From assembly GCF_900103605.1 (NCBI RefSeq), contig NZ_FNHY01000004.1, positions 186,001-250,000 on the forward strand: a stretch of DNA of 64,000 nucleotides, given 5' to 3'. The notes beneath the pieces are model-generated. The model did not search any database. It was given only the letters and a program-made list of their open reading frames with translations, and was not told the origin of the DNA. Position 1 is the stretch's first letter; each line of letters opens with the position of its first letter. The translations under genes and the position numbers were made by a program. Source of the DNA: Psychrobacillus sp. OK028. GTDB lineage: Bacteria; Bacillota; Bacilli; Bacillales_A; Planococcaceae. Shown in pieces: positions 27,301 to 35,699 of the stretch.

Positions 27301-27346
27301 AAACGCATGGTCATCTTGGATAAATTCCAAAAGACCATGCGTTTTA
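27301..27346. terminator. Bidirectional terminator between cotJC and the MMPL gene
   Basis: AAACGCATGGTC (27301-27312) pairs with GACCATGCGTTT (27333-27344). It separates two convergent units. Confidence 0.8.
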
Positions 27347-27348
27347 AA

Positions 27349-29448
27349 TTACTTTTTATCTTTTTCAAATAGGACAATTAACGCTGGTAAAAGGATTCCT
27401 CGTATTAAGAATGTGTCCAAAATAATGCCGACTGCTACGATAAATCCGAAAACGAATAGCAGTTGGATTGGCTGAGTCATTAAAACGGCGAATGTTGCGG
27501 CAAGCAGGATTCCTGCCGACGAAATAACTCCACCTGTGTGTGAAACCGCAATTTGAACCGCTTCTTTAACGGAACGCTTTTCACGTTCCTCTAAATATCT
27601 TGAAATGAGAATAATATTATAATCTATTCCAAGTGCTACTAAGAATACGAATGAATACAGCGGAACTCGATTACTAATCGTATCAATATCGAAGAATATA
27701 TTCGTTAAGAACATCCCTAAGCCAAGTGCTGCCAAGAAGGACAATAAAATAGTACCCATCATATAAATTGGCATTTTAATAGATTTTGTTAACGTGATCA
27801 ATAAGACAAAGATTAACAGCGTTTCAAGTAATACAATAATGATCAGATCTCGGTTATTGGCAGAACGATCATCTACTTGTGATGCAGTTTCACCAGCAAA
27901 GTACAATTCTCCATCTACATCACTGGCTTTGACAATATTATCTGCATCATCAATCAGAGATTCCAAGGCATCCATTGACTCTGTAGAGTATGGACTTTCC
28001 TCGAATGTAAGTTGGAATTGTGCTGCAAATCCATCCTCTGAAATTCCTGAAGCACGAACACTGCTCACTAAGTCTTGTTGGGATAACTGATCAACTAGAC
28101 TTGCTTGCATTTCTTCTGTAACTCCACTTTTGGATTCAAACAGGACAGTTGTTGGAGCTAAATCCCCTTTTTCAAATTCTTTTTCAATTACTTCATACCC
28201 TTCACGGGATGGCATGTCAGCAGGGAAAGATTTAATCGTATCGAACTCATATTTAAGATTAAATAAGTTTAACGCAGAAGCTACTAAAATAACTAATATC
28301 GATACTGCTGCAATTACTGGTTTATTAACAACAAATGTCCCAATTTTGTTCCATAATGAGTTTGCTTTTACTTCCTTCTCCCCATACTTTGGAATTCGTG
28401 GCCAGAATGACTTGCGACCGAAAAGCGTAAATAATGCTGGAATTAGCGTGACAGAAGCAAACATAATAACAAGCATCGTGGTCCCAAAAATTGGAGCAAA
28501 ATTACGATAATCGCCAAATGATGCAAAGAACAGTACGAGCATTGCTGCTAAAACTGTACCCCCTGCAAAGAATACAGGAATTCCAGTCTCACGCATTGCA
28601 TATTTCATAGCATCGAATTTAGATTCATAATTCTTCAGTTCTTCACGGTAACGAGAGAACACGAATAATGAATAGTCAATCGTTGCTGCAAACAATAATA
28701 TAGACATGATGGATAAAGACTGACTAGCTAAATCTAATCCGGTAGCACCTAAAATTCCAAGTATTTGATTGACTACTTGATACACAACACCTGCTGCTAA
28801 AAGCGGAATTAGCGCTAATAATGGAGAACGATAAATGATAATTAAAAGTATTAATATAATCCCTACTGTCGACAATATTAATACAAGGTCAGCACGTTCA
28901 AATAAATTCGTTGTATCTACAGCAATTCCAGCTGGTCCTGTCATATAAACCGTTGAACCAGTTTCCTCAGCTACAATTTCTCTCACCTGATCGAGGCTCT
29001 CTTCTAAGTCAGACGTTTCTAGATTAGTGACAAAACTAAGGGGAATTACAGATGTTTTCTTATCTTCTGAGAAAAAACCTTCCAATGCTTGAGGTGGCAA
29101 ACTATTAAATGGAATCATTTCCTTCATACCATTAATATCCGCCGCTGCTACTTTGTCTAATGCTGCTCCAAGTGTTGTAACATCAATTTCTTCTTTTGAC
29201 TGAAGAACTAGTATTCCAGGCAGGCTTTCTGCATCCTTAAAATGCTCGTCAATATTTTCTTGCGCTATAATAGACTTGGCATCTTCAGGTAAGGAGGCTA
29301 CACTGGAAACTTTATAATCACTTGAACCTGGTGCAACACCTGTAAGTATTACAGTGAGGGCAATCCAAACGCCTAAAGTAATCCACATACCTTTTCGAGA
29401 CGTAACAAAATCTGTTATTTTCCCTAGCAACTTTTTCACTAAGATCAC
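27349..29448 (-). CDS. MMPL-family RND transporter (YdfJ-like)
   Basis: 699 residues with two repeats, each a first helix, a large outer domain and a five- to six-helix bundle (about 12 helices in all). The conserved IDYSLFVFSRYREEL and GIDYNIILISRYLEER segments carry the proton-relay aspartates of the MMPL/SSD fold. It probably exports a lipid, peptide or drug across the membrane. The start is GTG at 29448 or an in-frame GTG at 29439. The gene lies downstream of a TetR regulator, with its own promoter and operator. Confidence 0.9.
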   Translation of the reverse strand: MILVKKLLGKITDFVTSRKGMWITLGVWIALTVILTGVAPGSSDYKVSSVASLPEDAKSIIAQENIDEHFKDAESLPGILVLQSKEEIDVTTLGAALDKVAAADINGMKEMIPFNSLPPQALEGFFSEDKKTSVIPLSFVTNLETSDLEESLDQVREIVAEETGSTVYMTGPAGIAVDTTNLFERADLVLILSTVGIILILLIIIYRSPLLALIPLLAAGVVYQVVNQILGILGATGLDLASQSLSIMSILLFAATIDYSLFVFSRYREELKNYESKFDAMKYAMRETGIPVFFAGGTVLAAMLVLFFASFGDYRNFAPIFGTTMLVIMFASVTLIPALFTLFGRKSFWPRIPKYGEKEVKANSLWNKIGTFVVNKPVIAAVSILVILVASALNLFNLKYEFDTIKSFPADMPSREGYEVIEKEFEKGDLAPTTVLFESKSGVTEEMQASLVDQLSQQDLVSSVRASGISEDGFAAQFQLTFEESPYSTESMDALESLIDDADNIVKASDVDGELYFAGETASQVDDRSANNRDLIIIVLLETLLIFVLLITLTKSIKMPIYMMGTILLSFLAALGLGMFLTNIFFDIDTISNRVPLYSFVFLVALGIDYNIILISRYLEEREKRSVKEAVQIAVSHTGGVISSAGILLAATFAVLMTQPIQLLFVFGFIVAVGIILDTFLIRGILLPALIVLFEKDKK

Positions 29449-29468
29449 TTCCTACTCCATTAAGATAA

Positions 29469-29482
29469 TGACACTTGTGTCA
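29469..29482. promoter_or_regulatory. Probable TetR operator for the MMPL gene
   Basis: TGACACTTGTGTCA, a dyad with 6-base arms about a two-base centre, lies 20 bases before the MMPL start and just downstream of its -10 box. The adjacent TetR-family gene is the obvious candidate binder. Confidence 0.6.
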
Positions 29483-29489
29483 CTTTGAA

Positions 29490-29541
29490 TAAAAAAACAT
29501 ACCTGCTTTTTACATTATGTGCAAAAGTGACAGGTATGTCA
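29490..29541 (-). terminator. Terminator of the TetR gene
   Basis: CAGGTATGT (29531-29539) and ACATACCTG (29497-29505) form a stem with a 25-base loop; the minus strand continues with seven T. It immediately follows the TetR gene. Confidence 0.75.
29496..29524 (-). promoter_or_regulatory. MMPL promoter nested in the tetR terminator
   Basis: On the minus strand TTGCAC (29519-29524), a 17-base spacer and TATGTT (29496-29501) form a plausible sigma-A promoter. The -35 is in the loop and the -10 overlaps the 3' arm of the preceding terminator hairpin. Confidence 0.5.
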
Positions 29542-29542
29542 A

Positions 29543-30118
29543 TTAATCTTTTGTGAACATTCCTTCACTTAAAATTTCCTTTATTGAAGCTATCCATTGA
29601 TCCTGAGGAATCCCAAAATGATTAGGAATTGCAATGGTTTGAAAAATCATCCCGAGAATTATAGCATTAGATAGATGATTTTTAATCACTTTTTCTTTCT
29701 TTCCTTGCTCGATTATAATCTGAAATTGTTTGTACATTTCAACATAATATGTTTTTAATCGTGTTTGATTAGATAGGTATGGGTTGTTAGACTTTTTAGG
29801 GATTTGATTGATAATCTCCAATATTTGATGGATCTCACTATGACTAAAAATAAAATCAATAACTAAAAATAGCTGTGTTTTAAAATCACCACTTTTGTCG
29901 AGCTCATTAAAATCTTGAAGAAATCGATTCATTTCATATACTAGAAATGCTGAAATTAGTTCATCTTTGTTCTCATAATATTTATATATACTTCCACGCG
30001 AAACTTCCATCATTGATGCTAACTTACTAAATGTAAAGGAATCATAGCCATCTCCTATTAGCAATAACTTCGTTGCTTTAAATAACTCCGGGTTAGTAAA
30101 TTTACGCTCACGTGCCAC
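29543..30118 (-). CDS. TetR-family regulator of the MMPL pump
   Basis: 191 residues. The helix-turn-helix is YDSFTFSKLASMMEVSRGSI followed by YKYYENKDELI, typical of TetR. The C-terminal ligand domain is not assignable. GTG 30118 has GAGGTG 6 bases upstream and is preferred over the frame's upstream TTG (30139), because the family motif then starts close to the N-terminus. Probably represses the MMPL gene through the dyad at 29469. Confidence 0.85.
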   Translation of the reverse strand: MARERKFTNPELFKATKLLLIGDGYDSFTFSKLASMMEVSRGSIYKYYENKDELISAFLVYEMNRFLQDFNELDKSGDFKTQLFLVIDFIFSHSEIHQILEIINQIPKKSNNPYLSNQTRLKTYYVEMYKQFQIIIEQGKKEKVIKNHLSNAIILGMIFQTIAIPNHFGIPQDQWIASIKEILSEGMFTKD

Positions 30119-30201
30119 TCTTCTCACCTCACTACACAAATAGTATAGTACATAAATTGAAATACTTAAACCACACTATAAATATACTGAAGTCAAGGCA
30201 A

Positions 30202-30264
30202 TTGACAAATTTCAATAACAATAGTATCTTGAATTCAAGGGATATTTATCTCGTATTCAAGATA
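30202..30264 (+). promoter_or_regulatory. SDR promoter with overlapping palindromic operator
   Basis: TTGACA (30202-30207), 17 bases, TATCTT (30225-30230) is an almost ideal sigma-A promoter. The palindrome CTTGAATTCAAG (30228-30239) overlaps the -10, and a wider inverted repeat TATCTTGAAT (30225-30234) / ATTCAAGATA (30255-30264) brackets the start region. This is the architecture of a repressor-controlled promoter; the repressor is not identified. Confidence 0.7.
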
Positions 30265-30289
30265 TTTTATAAAACAAGGAGTGTTAATA

Positions 30290-31063
30290 ATGGGTAAATT
30301 CGAAAATAAAGTAATAATCGTGACTGGTGCAGCAGGTGGAATTGGAAAAGTAACGGCTAAGAAACTAGCTGATGAAGGGGCTAAATTAGCTCTTGTAGAT
30401 TTAAATTTAGAAGCTGTTCAACAAGTGATCGTGGATTTAGGCTTAGACGAAACTCGCGCTATTGCACTTCAAGCTAATGTGGCAAAGGAAGAAGAAGTTA
30501 AGGCATATGTAGATGCAACAATTTCAAAATTTGGCCAAATTTATGGATTCTTTAACAATGCAGGGATTGAAGGAATAACAAAACCAATCGAAGAGTATCC
30601 AGTAGAAACATTTGATTTGGTGTACAATGTCAACATCAAAGGAGCATTCCTAGGGTTGAAATATGTGTTACCAGTGTTGAAAAAACAAGGATTTGGTGCA
30701 GTAGTTAATACCGCAAGCGGTGCAGGGCTAATGGCTTCTCCAGGTATGGTTGGATATATTATGTCGAAACACGCGTTAATTGGTATTACCCGTGTAGCTG
30801 CTCTTGAAGCAGCACCAGCAGGTGTACGTGTAAATGCCGTTGCTCCTGGAATCATCAATACTCGCATGATGCGTCAAATTGAGGAAAATACACTTCCTGG
30901 TCAAGGTGAGGCAGCTATCAAAGCATTCGCTCAAGCCGTTCCAATGGGACGCTACGGAGAACCGGAAGAAGTTGCAAATGTCGTATCATTCTTATTATCT
31001 GAGGATGCATCATATGTCAACCAATCTATCTACACAGTTGACGGCGGTCAGTTGAATCAATAA
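30290..31063 (+). CDS. Short-chain dehydrogenase/reductase
   Basis: 257 residues, classical SDR with TGAAGGIG (12-19), NNAG, S143, Y156 and K160. AAGGAG at 30276-30281 is 8 bases from ATG 30290, ruling out the in-frame GTG at 30281. Substrate unknown. It has a strong promoter overlapped by a palindrome, and is divergent from the TetR gene. It may be induced by a toxic carbonyl or quinone-type compound, which is speculation from the operator layout. Confidence 0.87.
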   Translation: MGKFENKVIIVTGAAGGIGKVTAKKLADEGAKLALVDLNLEAVQQVIVDLGLDETRAIALQANVAKEEEVKAYVDATISKFGQIYGFFNNAGIEGITKPIEEYPVETFDLVYNVNIKGAFLGLKYVLPVLKKQGFGAVVNTASGAGLMASPGMVGYIMSKHALIGITRVAALEAAPAGVRVNAVAPGIINTRMMRQIEENTLPGQGEAAIKAFAQAVPMGRYGEPEEVANVVSFLLSEDASYVNQSIYTVDGGQLNQ

Positions 31064-31065
31064 AA

Positions 31066-31089
31066 AGCATCCCTTCGGGGGTGTTTTTT
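31066..31089 (+). terminator. Terminator after the SDR gene
   Basis: GCATCCC and GGGGTGT flank a TTCG tetraloop, followed by seven T. Confidence 0.8.
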
Positions 31090-31185
31090 TATACAGTTAA
31101 TTTCTTCACTTCAAACAACTAAAATACAAAGGTCATAAATAATGTTATTTAATCAAATCTTGACTATACGTTCCTAAAATAAAGA

Positions 31186-31224
31186 TAAAAACGTGAAATC
31201 AATTGACCGATTTCACGTTTTTAA
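31186..31224. terminator. Terminator before the carboxypeptidase 3' end
   Basis: ACGTGAAATC (31191-31200) pairs with GATTTCACGT (31209-31218), with A and T runs on both sides. It serves the minus-strand gene at 31253. The 31090-31185 stretch holds nothing else I recognise. Confidence 0.8.
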
Positions 31225-31252
31225 ATTTTGGGTTATGTGTCAACCACATTTA

Positions 31253-32734
31253 TTAATTGTTAGCAATTGTAGTAGCTATTCTATCGATGACGGGAATGGT
31301 ACTCGATCTATTTTTTTCTGTTAAGACAGTAAATATTAGAGTCTCTCCACTTTTAGTTTTCGCATAGCCAGCAAGTGACTTTATGTTGTTTAGACTGCCG
31401 GTTTTCGCCGTTACATTTCCTTTAGCAGGAGCTGCTTTCAATCTGTTTTTTAAAGTACCCCCAACTAATCTGTCTGGAGACCCTGCAATAGGGAGACTCT
31501 TAATATAATATTTATACCAGGGCTCTGAACCTACTAAATATAATAGCTCTGATAGCTCTCTTGAAGTAACTTTGTTAGAATAGGACATTCCAGAAGCATC
31601 CTCAAATTTCCATTTAGTAACGTCCAACCCAATCGATAATGCATAGTCTTGCATGACAAGCAGCCCAGCTTTCCAGCTTCCTTCATTATGCACTACTTTT
31701 CCCATTTCCTTCGCTAATACTTCTGCATGTGTGTTATTGCTTAATTTCATAAAAGGGATCATTAAATTCTTTAAGTACATTGACTTTCTAGAAGTAAGAG
31801 CTTTTGCATTTTCCGGTGTTTTACCTCGCACTACCTTAGAACCTGGAGAAAATGTAATACCTTTTTCTGCTAATGATTTTTTAAATACGTCTAGCGCATA
31901 GGCTGTTGGATCCGTAACAGAAATCCATTCTTTTACTCCGGAAGTTCCTAAAGGAGCATTTCCACTGATAATTACTTTCTTAGTCCCTACCTTGCGGGTT
32001 ATTTTCAAAGTATTTTTATATCCTTTAGGGACAGTTTTGGAGTTATTCACTACTTGTAGAACACTTGTAGCTGGTGTCAATGTAACACTTGTTGAACTTC
32101 CATTTTTACTTGGTCTTGCTGTTACAATAACCGATCCTGCGTCATAATCTTCATTAGGTGAAAGTGTTAACGCCGAAATAGGTGCTGCATAGTAATATGG
32201 CTCGTCCTCAGCTAAAATACCAGCAGAAAGTCGAACTTTATCATACCAAGTATCATCTCCGACTAAGTTTCCGTTTACCTTTTTGATACCATTTTTTGCA
32301 AGGCTCGCAGCAAAACTATCCAAATGATTTTTAAGTAATGTGGGATCTCCTTGACCTCGTAAATATAGATTCCCTTTTAATATACCTTTTTCAACTTTAC
32401 CTTCCGATAAAACGGTGGTAGTGAAACGATAATTCTCACCAAGCGTTTCCAGTGCAGCCGCTCCAGTTAACAATTTCATCGTAGATGCAGGTGTTACCGC
32501 CTTGTCGGCATAATATTCATACACGACTTCTCCAGTAGAAGCCTTCCTTACTGTGACACTTGTAGACGCATTTTTCATACGGCTATCCGCCATTATGCTA
32601 TTGATTTTACTTTTTAGACTACTGTATGAGGTAGCTGCTTCTACAGAATTATACTCACTGGTAGAAATAAATACAGAACTACTGATCATCACGATTGATA
32701 AGACAGAAACTAATAATTTCCTCCAACTTCTCAC
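31253..32734 (-). CDS. dacC: D-alanyl-D-alanine carboxypeptidase, PBP4a (S13) type
   Basis: 493 residues. A signal peptide (about 1-34, ending near VEAA) directs export. The three penicillin-binding motifs are present: SxxK at 84-87 (STMK), SxN (SNN in KLSNNTHAEV) and KTG in TAKTGSLNN. A long insertion between the first two is typical of class C PBP4/DacC enzymes. It trims or cleaves the peptide stems of peptidoglycan outside the cell. A terminator follows and the gene stands alone. Confidence 0.9.
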   Translation of the reverse strand: MRSWRKLLVSVLSIVMISSSVFISTSEYNSVEAATSYSSLKSKINSIMADSRMKNASTSVTVRKASTGEVVYEYYADKAVTPASTMKLLTGAAALETLGENYRFTTTVLSEGKVEKGILKGNLYLRGQGDPTLLKNHLDSFAASLAKNGIKKVNGNLVGDDTWYDKVRLSAGILAEDEPYYYAAPISALTLSPNEDYDAGSVIVTARPSKNGSSTSVTLTPATSVLQVVNNSKTVPKGYKNTLKITRKVGTKKVIISGNAPLGTSGVKEWISVTDPTAYALDVFKKSLAEKGITFSPGSKVVRGKTPENAKALTSRKSMYLKNLMIPFMKLSNNTHAEVLAKEMGKVVHNEGSWKAGLLVMQDYALSIGLDVTKWKFEDASGMSYSNKVTSRELSELLYLVGSEPWYKYYIKSLPIAGSPDRLVGGTLKNRLKAAPAKGNVTAKTGSLNNIKSLAGYAKTKSGETLIFTVLTEKNRSSTIPVIDRIATTIANN

Positions 32735-32873
32735 TTTATCCCTCCTTATTTGTCGTTTAAGTTACTGATAGTTTAACATTAAATTGTCAGATAATAAGGT
32801 CCATTTGAGATATTCACAAGAAACTGGACCATTGACCTAGTAGACATTAAACGAAGTTTTCTTTACACTAAGA

Positions 32874-32927
32874 TTAACTACTCTGTAAAGCAAGGTAGTT
32901 AAATTTTATAATGCTACTTTGTTTTAC
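32874..32927 (+). promoter_or_regulatory. padR promoter with nested inverted repeats
   Basis: TGTAAA (32884-32889), 17 bases, TATAAT (32907-32912) is the promoter. TTAACTAC (32874-32881) and GTAGTTAA (32895-32902) form a perfect 8-base inverted repeat across the -35. A second repeat pairs 32885-32898 with 32914-32927 (12 of 14 exact, the rest G-U). One or both are likely PadR operators. Confidence 0.6.
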
Positions 32928-32951
32928 AAGATAGTGAAAGGGAGAATTAGC

Positions 32952-33296
32952 ATGTCAATAAGAAGTCAACTACTTAAAGGAATTCTGGATGGCTGTGTTC
33001 TCGCCGTTATCGAAAAAGAGGCCGTATATGGTTATGAATTATCCAAGAAGCTGCAAAAAGTGGGTTTAGAGGACGTTAGTGAAGGAACTATTTACCCTGT
33101 TTTATTAAGACTACAAAAAAATAAACTTATTATCGGTGAAATGAGACCTTCTGAATCTGGACCAAATCGTAAATATTATTCACTAACTTCTGTTGGTAAA
33201 GATGCTCTTGAGACAATCTCCACAGAGTGGAATCAGTTATCAGTACCTATTAATGCATTATTATCGAAGGGGGATGAAACGTTTGAAAGCGAGTGA
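32952..33296 (+). CDS. PadR-family transcriptional regulator
   Basis: 114 residues, a winged helix with the PadR hallmarks LDGCVLAVIEKEAVYGYELS and SEGTIYPVLLRLQKNKLI. ATG 32952 has GGGAGA upstream. The following gene overlaps it by 14 bases; PadR genes paired with small membrane proteins of this kind are common in Firmicutes and usually respond to envelope-active compounds. Probably autoregulatory through the dyads in its promoter. Confidence 0.9.
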   Translation: MSIRSQLLKGILDGCVLAVIEKEAVYGYELSKKLQKVGLEDVSEGTIYPVLLRLQKNKLIIGEMRPSESGPNRKYYSLTSVGKDALETISTEWNQLSVPINALLSKGDETFESE

Positions 33297-33948
33297 GTTA
33301 ATAGAACAAAACAATCAAAAAAGAATGTTACTGACAGAGCAAAACGAGAAATATTACACGAATTTATTACTTTATATTCGAACCAAGCTAACCTTATCAG
33401 AGCAGCAATCAGAGGAAGTTTTGATGGAAATGTTAGGTCATCTTATTGAAGGTCAACACGACGGTAAAACTGCGCAAGAAATCTTTGGTAATGATCCTAA
33501 GGGGTATGCAGATGAGATTATTAGTCATTTACCGCGTGAAAACAAACGCAAGAACTTCATATTTGTAAGTGAAATAGTTATAAACTTAGTTGGATGGTTT
33601 TTAATAATGAGAAGCATAATTATTCCAATAATAGGTAGTAAAGCGTCCGAAGAAGTTTATATCATTTCTTCCCTTCTTCTCATCCTATTGATAATGGTTT
33701 TGACAGCTTTTGGCGTAAAAATGATTTTCGGCTTAATAAGTCAAACTTCCTTTGATGAAAATGCTACTGATAAGAAGGCGATGATTAAGGCTGGTTTATA
33801 TGGAGCTGGTGGATTTTCGATTATTGCGATCTTTAGTTTTTTTGTACAGGAAATCGGTCCAACCTTTACGTTACCATGGCAAGTATCTCTTGGTATAGGC
33901 TCCCTATTATTACTGATATCATGGCTTATTAAAAAGTATAGAACCTAG
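33283..33948 (+). CDS. DUF1129/HAAS-like membrane protein, PadR partner
   Basis: 221 residues. An N-terminal soluble helical part with TKLTLSEQQSEEVLMEMLGH and a FGNDPKGYADEIISHLP motif (HAAS/DUF1129-like) is followed by four helices. AAGGGGG at 33267-33273 is 9 bases from TTG 33283 but directly abuts ATG 33274, so the TTG is chosen; it overlaps padR by 14 bases. Role unknown; perhaps a membrane partner or target of the regulator. Confidence 0.8.
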   Translation: MKASELIEQNNQKRMLLTEQNEKYYTNLLLYIRTKLTLSEQQSEEVLMEMLGHLIEGQHDGKTAQEIFGNDPKGYADEIISHLPRENKRKNFIFVSEIVINLVGWFLIMRSIIIPIIGSKASEEVYIISSLLLILLIMVLTAFGVKMIFGLISQTSFDENATDKKAMIKAGLYGAGGFSIIAIFSFFVQEIGPTFTLPWQVSLGIGSLLLLISWLIKKYRT

Positions 33949-33955
33949 ATATTAG

Positions 33956-33992
33956 AGACAGATGGAGAAATTCGTTCCCTCTCCATCTGTAA
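33956..33992. terminator. Hairpin between convergent genes
   Basis: ACAGATGGAGA (33958-33968) pairs perfectly with TCTCCATCTGT (33980-33990). Neither side has a strong T run, so termination strength is uncertain. Confidence 0.6.
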
Positions 33993-34011
33993 ATGAATTT
34001 CAATCATTAAC

Positions 34012-35265
34012 TTAAATTGGTGTTAATGCATTAGTTTTGTCTATATAGATAAATGCATCATATCTGCTCCCAATTTTAGATGGTACATAATTTCCATAAG
34101 CTTCGAACTCTGGATTATACACGACACCAATAGCCCGGTGCCCCACCCAATCATTAAAGAATACTCGATTCTCCTCATCAAAAAGTAAAATCTTATCAGA
34201 AGCTCCCGTACTATGTAGCATATCTTCCCATGAACCTTTTCTTGCAGGCGGAACAATCATTTTCTTAGGAATAGTCCCCCATTTGTTTGCAGCAATAACC
34301 TCTCCACTATGGGTACCAAACCCGATTGAAAACACATTTTCGGTTTTGTTCTGTTGACGTAGAATTTCCCCAACGTTTGTCATACCTTCTTCTTTCATAT
34401 CCGTTGCGGATGCATCTCCAATATGGGTGTTATGTGCCCAAATTATTATTTTCGATTCTTTTCCATGATAATCCATTATTTCATTAATCGCTTCGACCAT
34501 ATGCTCATCACGAACATTCCATGAAAGTTCATCACTCCGTACCATAGCTCGGTAGTATTCTTCCGCGTTTTGGGCAACTAAAGCATTTATCTTTAAATTT
34601 AAATCCGCTTCCTGATCATCCTCATACTGCTTTTCATTTATGCGAAGGGAAGAAACTAGCTTGGTCACCTCATCCACACAAGCATCTGAAATATGAACGG
34701 CAGAAAAAGCATATGTTTCGGGATGACGGTTAAAAGGCTCGAAACAGGAAATTGCTTTTTTTGCAAAAGCCATGTCTGTTCCTTCTGGATTCGTTTTGCC
34801 CAAATAGCTAACCACCTCATCTAGAGATTCCCATAAACTATAGACATCAACTCCATAAAAGCCTATCTTCCTATTATCTTCTACTTGCTTATTATATTTT
34901 TCTAACCATTTAGCTAAATCAGCAATCTCTTTATTTGCCCACATCCATGTAGGCCAACGCTCGAATGCATTTAGTACACTTTGATTGTTAACCGCTGTAT
35001 CGTATCCTTTTATAAATCTATTTACTCGCTGAGTGGATGGCCAGTCCCCTTCTACCGCTATTAAAGTAAACCCCTTTTCTTCTATGAGGCGCATTGTCAA
35101 CTCTGCTCGTACCTTATAAAATTCGGATGTCCCATGACTTGCTTCTCCTAATAGAACAATCTTTGCATCTCCAATCGCTTTTAAAAGTGGATTCAAATCC
35201 TCGGAAGTATTAAATGGCTGCGCAAAACTTTTTATAGCTTCTGTAACAGATTTTATCGTAAACAC
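34012..35265 (-). CDS. Erythromycin esterase family protein
   Basis: Up to 417 residues. The EreA/EreB fold is shown by VLLGEASHGTSEFY (E41, H44), AVEGDWPSTQRVN and IIWAHNTHIGDA. The family includes macrolide esterases, but many Bacillus members (succinoglycan-biosynthesis-like) lack shown macrolide activity, so resistance is not claimed. Start problem: the GTG at 35263-35265 shares its first base with the only Shine-Dalgarno sequence (AAGGAG), whereas an ATA codon at 35254-35256 sits 8 bases after it. Protein length would drop by three residues. Confidence 0.85.
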   Translation of the reverse strand: MFTIKSVTEAIKSFAQPFNTSEDLNPLLKAIGDAKIVLLGEASHGTSEFYKVRAELTMRLIEEKGFTLIAVEGDWPSTQRVNRFIKGYDTAVNNQSVLNAFERWPTWMWANKEIADLAKWLEKYNKQVEDNRKIGFYGVDVYSLWESLDEVVSYLGKTNPEGTDMAFAKKAISCFEPFNRHPETYAFSAVHISDACVDEVTKLVSSLRINEKQYEDDQEADLNLKINALVAQNAEEYYRAMVRSDELSWNVRDEHMVEAINEIMDYHGKESKIIIWAHNTHIGDASATDMKEEGMTNVGEILRQQNKTENVFSIGFGTHSGEVIAANKWGTIPKKMIVPPARKGSWEDMLHSTGASDKILLFDEENRVFFNDWVGHRAIGVVYNPEFEAYGNYVPSKIGSRYDAFIYIDKTNALTPI

Positions 35266-35361
35266 TCCTTTTCTCTAGAAGTTTGCGTTACACTAGCACT
35301 CTTTATACTGATAAAGTATACTGCCAAAGATAAAAAAACAACTCTTATTTAATGGTAGATG

Positions 35362-35370
35362 TGGTATGAT
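35362..35370 (+). promoter_or_regulatory. Extended -10 promoter of the T-box unit
   Basis: TGGTATGAT, an extended -10 element; the -35 region is poor. It lies just upstream of the T-box leader. Confidence 0.45.
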
Positions 35371-35389
35371 AGGAAAAATTAAAAAGCAA

Positions 35390-35666
35390 TGAAGAGAAGA
35401 GTAGGTAATCGAATTTCTTGACAGAGAGCCCTTTTAGCTGCGAATGGGTAAGAATGAAGTTATCGAAACAAGCCTCTGAGCTTCACATAGGACTTGTACA
35501 GAACAAGGTATTATGTGACAGACGCTCCTGTTACCGAGCTAGAGTATAAGCATGCTTACATGCCGTACTTGAAAAGGCCACTAATGGTGACATTAGGGCA
35601 AACTAGGGTGGCACCACGACATATTTTCTCGTCCCTAAGACAGCAGTCTTGGGGGTGGGATTTTTT
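35390..35666 (+). promoter_or_regulatory. T-box riboswitch, probably glutamine-specific
   Basis: The T-box core AGGGTGGCACCACG (35605-35618) and the antiterminator partner CGTCCCT (35630-35636) are clear, followed by a terminator (AAGAC...GTCTT, GGGA, six T to 35666). Stem I shows AGTA, the AGAGAG bulge region (35422-35427) and GCTGCGAA. Aligning to the glyQS stem I pattern (GAAA-codon-purine) places the specifier at CAA (35469-35471), Gln. The discriminator contact base C in TGGC calls for a tRNA with G73, which tRNA-Gln has. T-box identity is strong; the specifier is a hand alignment. Confidence 0.88.
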
Positions 35667-35699
35667 ATTGGTCAAATTAAATATGTCGGAGGTTTTAAA

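Noticed and set aside
34012-35265. Calling the erythromycin-esterase-family gene a macrolide resistance determinant
   Set aside because: Family membership is clear but many Bacillus homologues have no shown macrolide activity; there is no mobile context.
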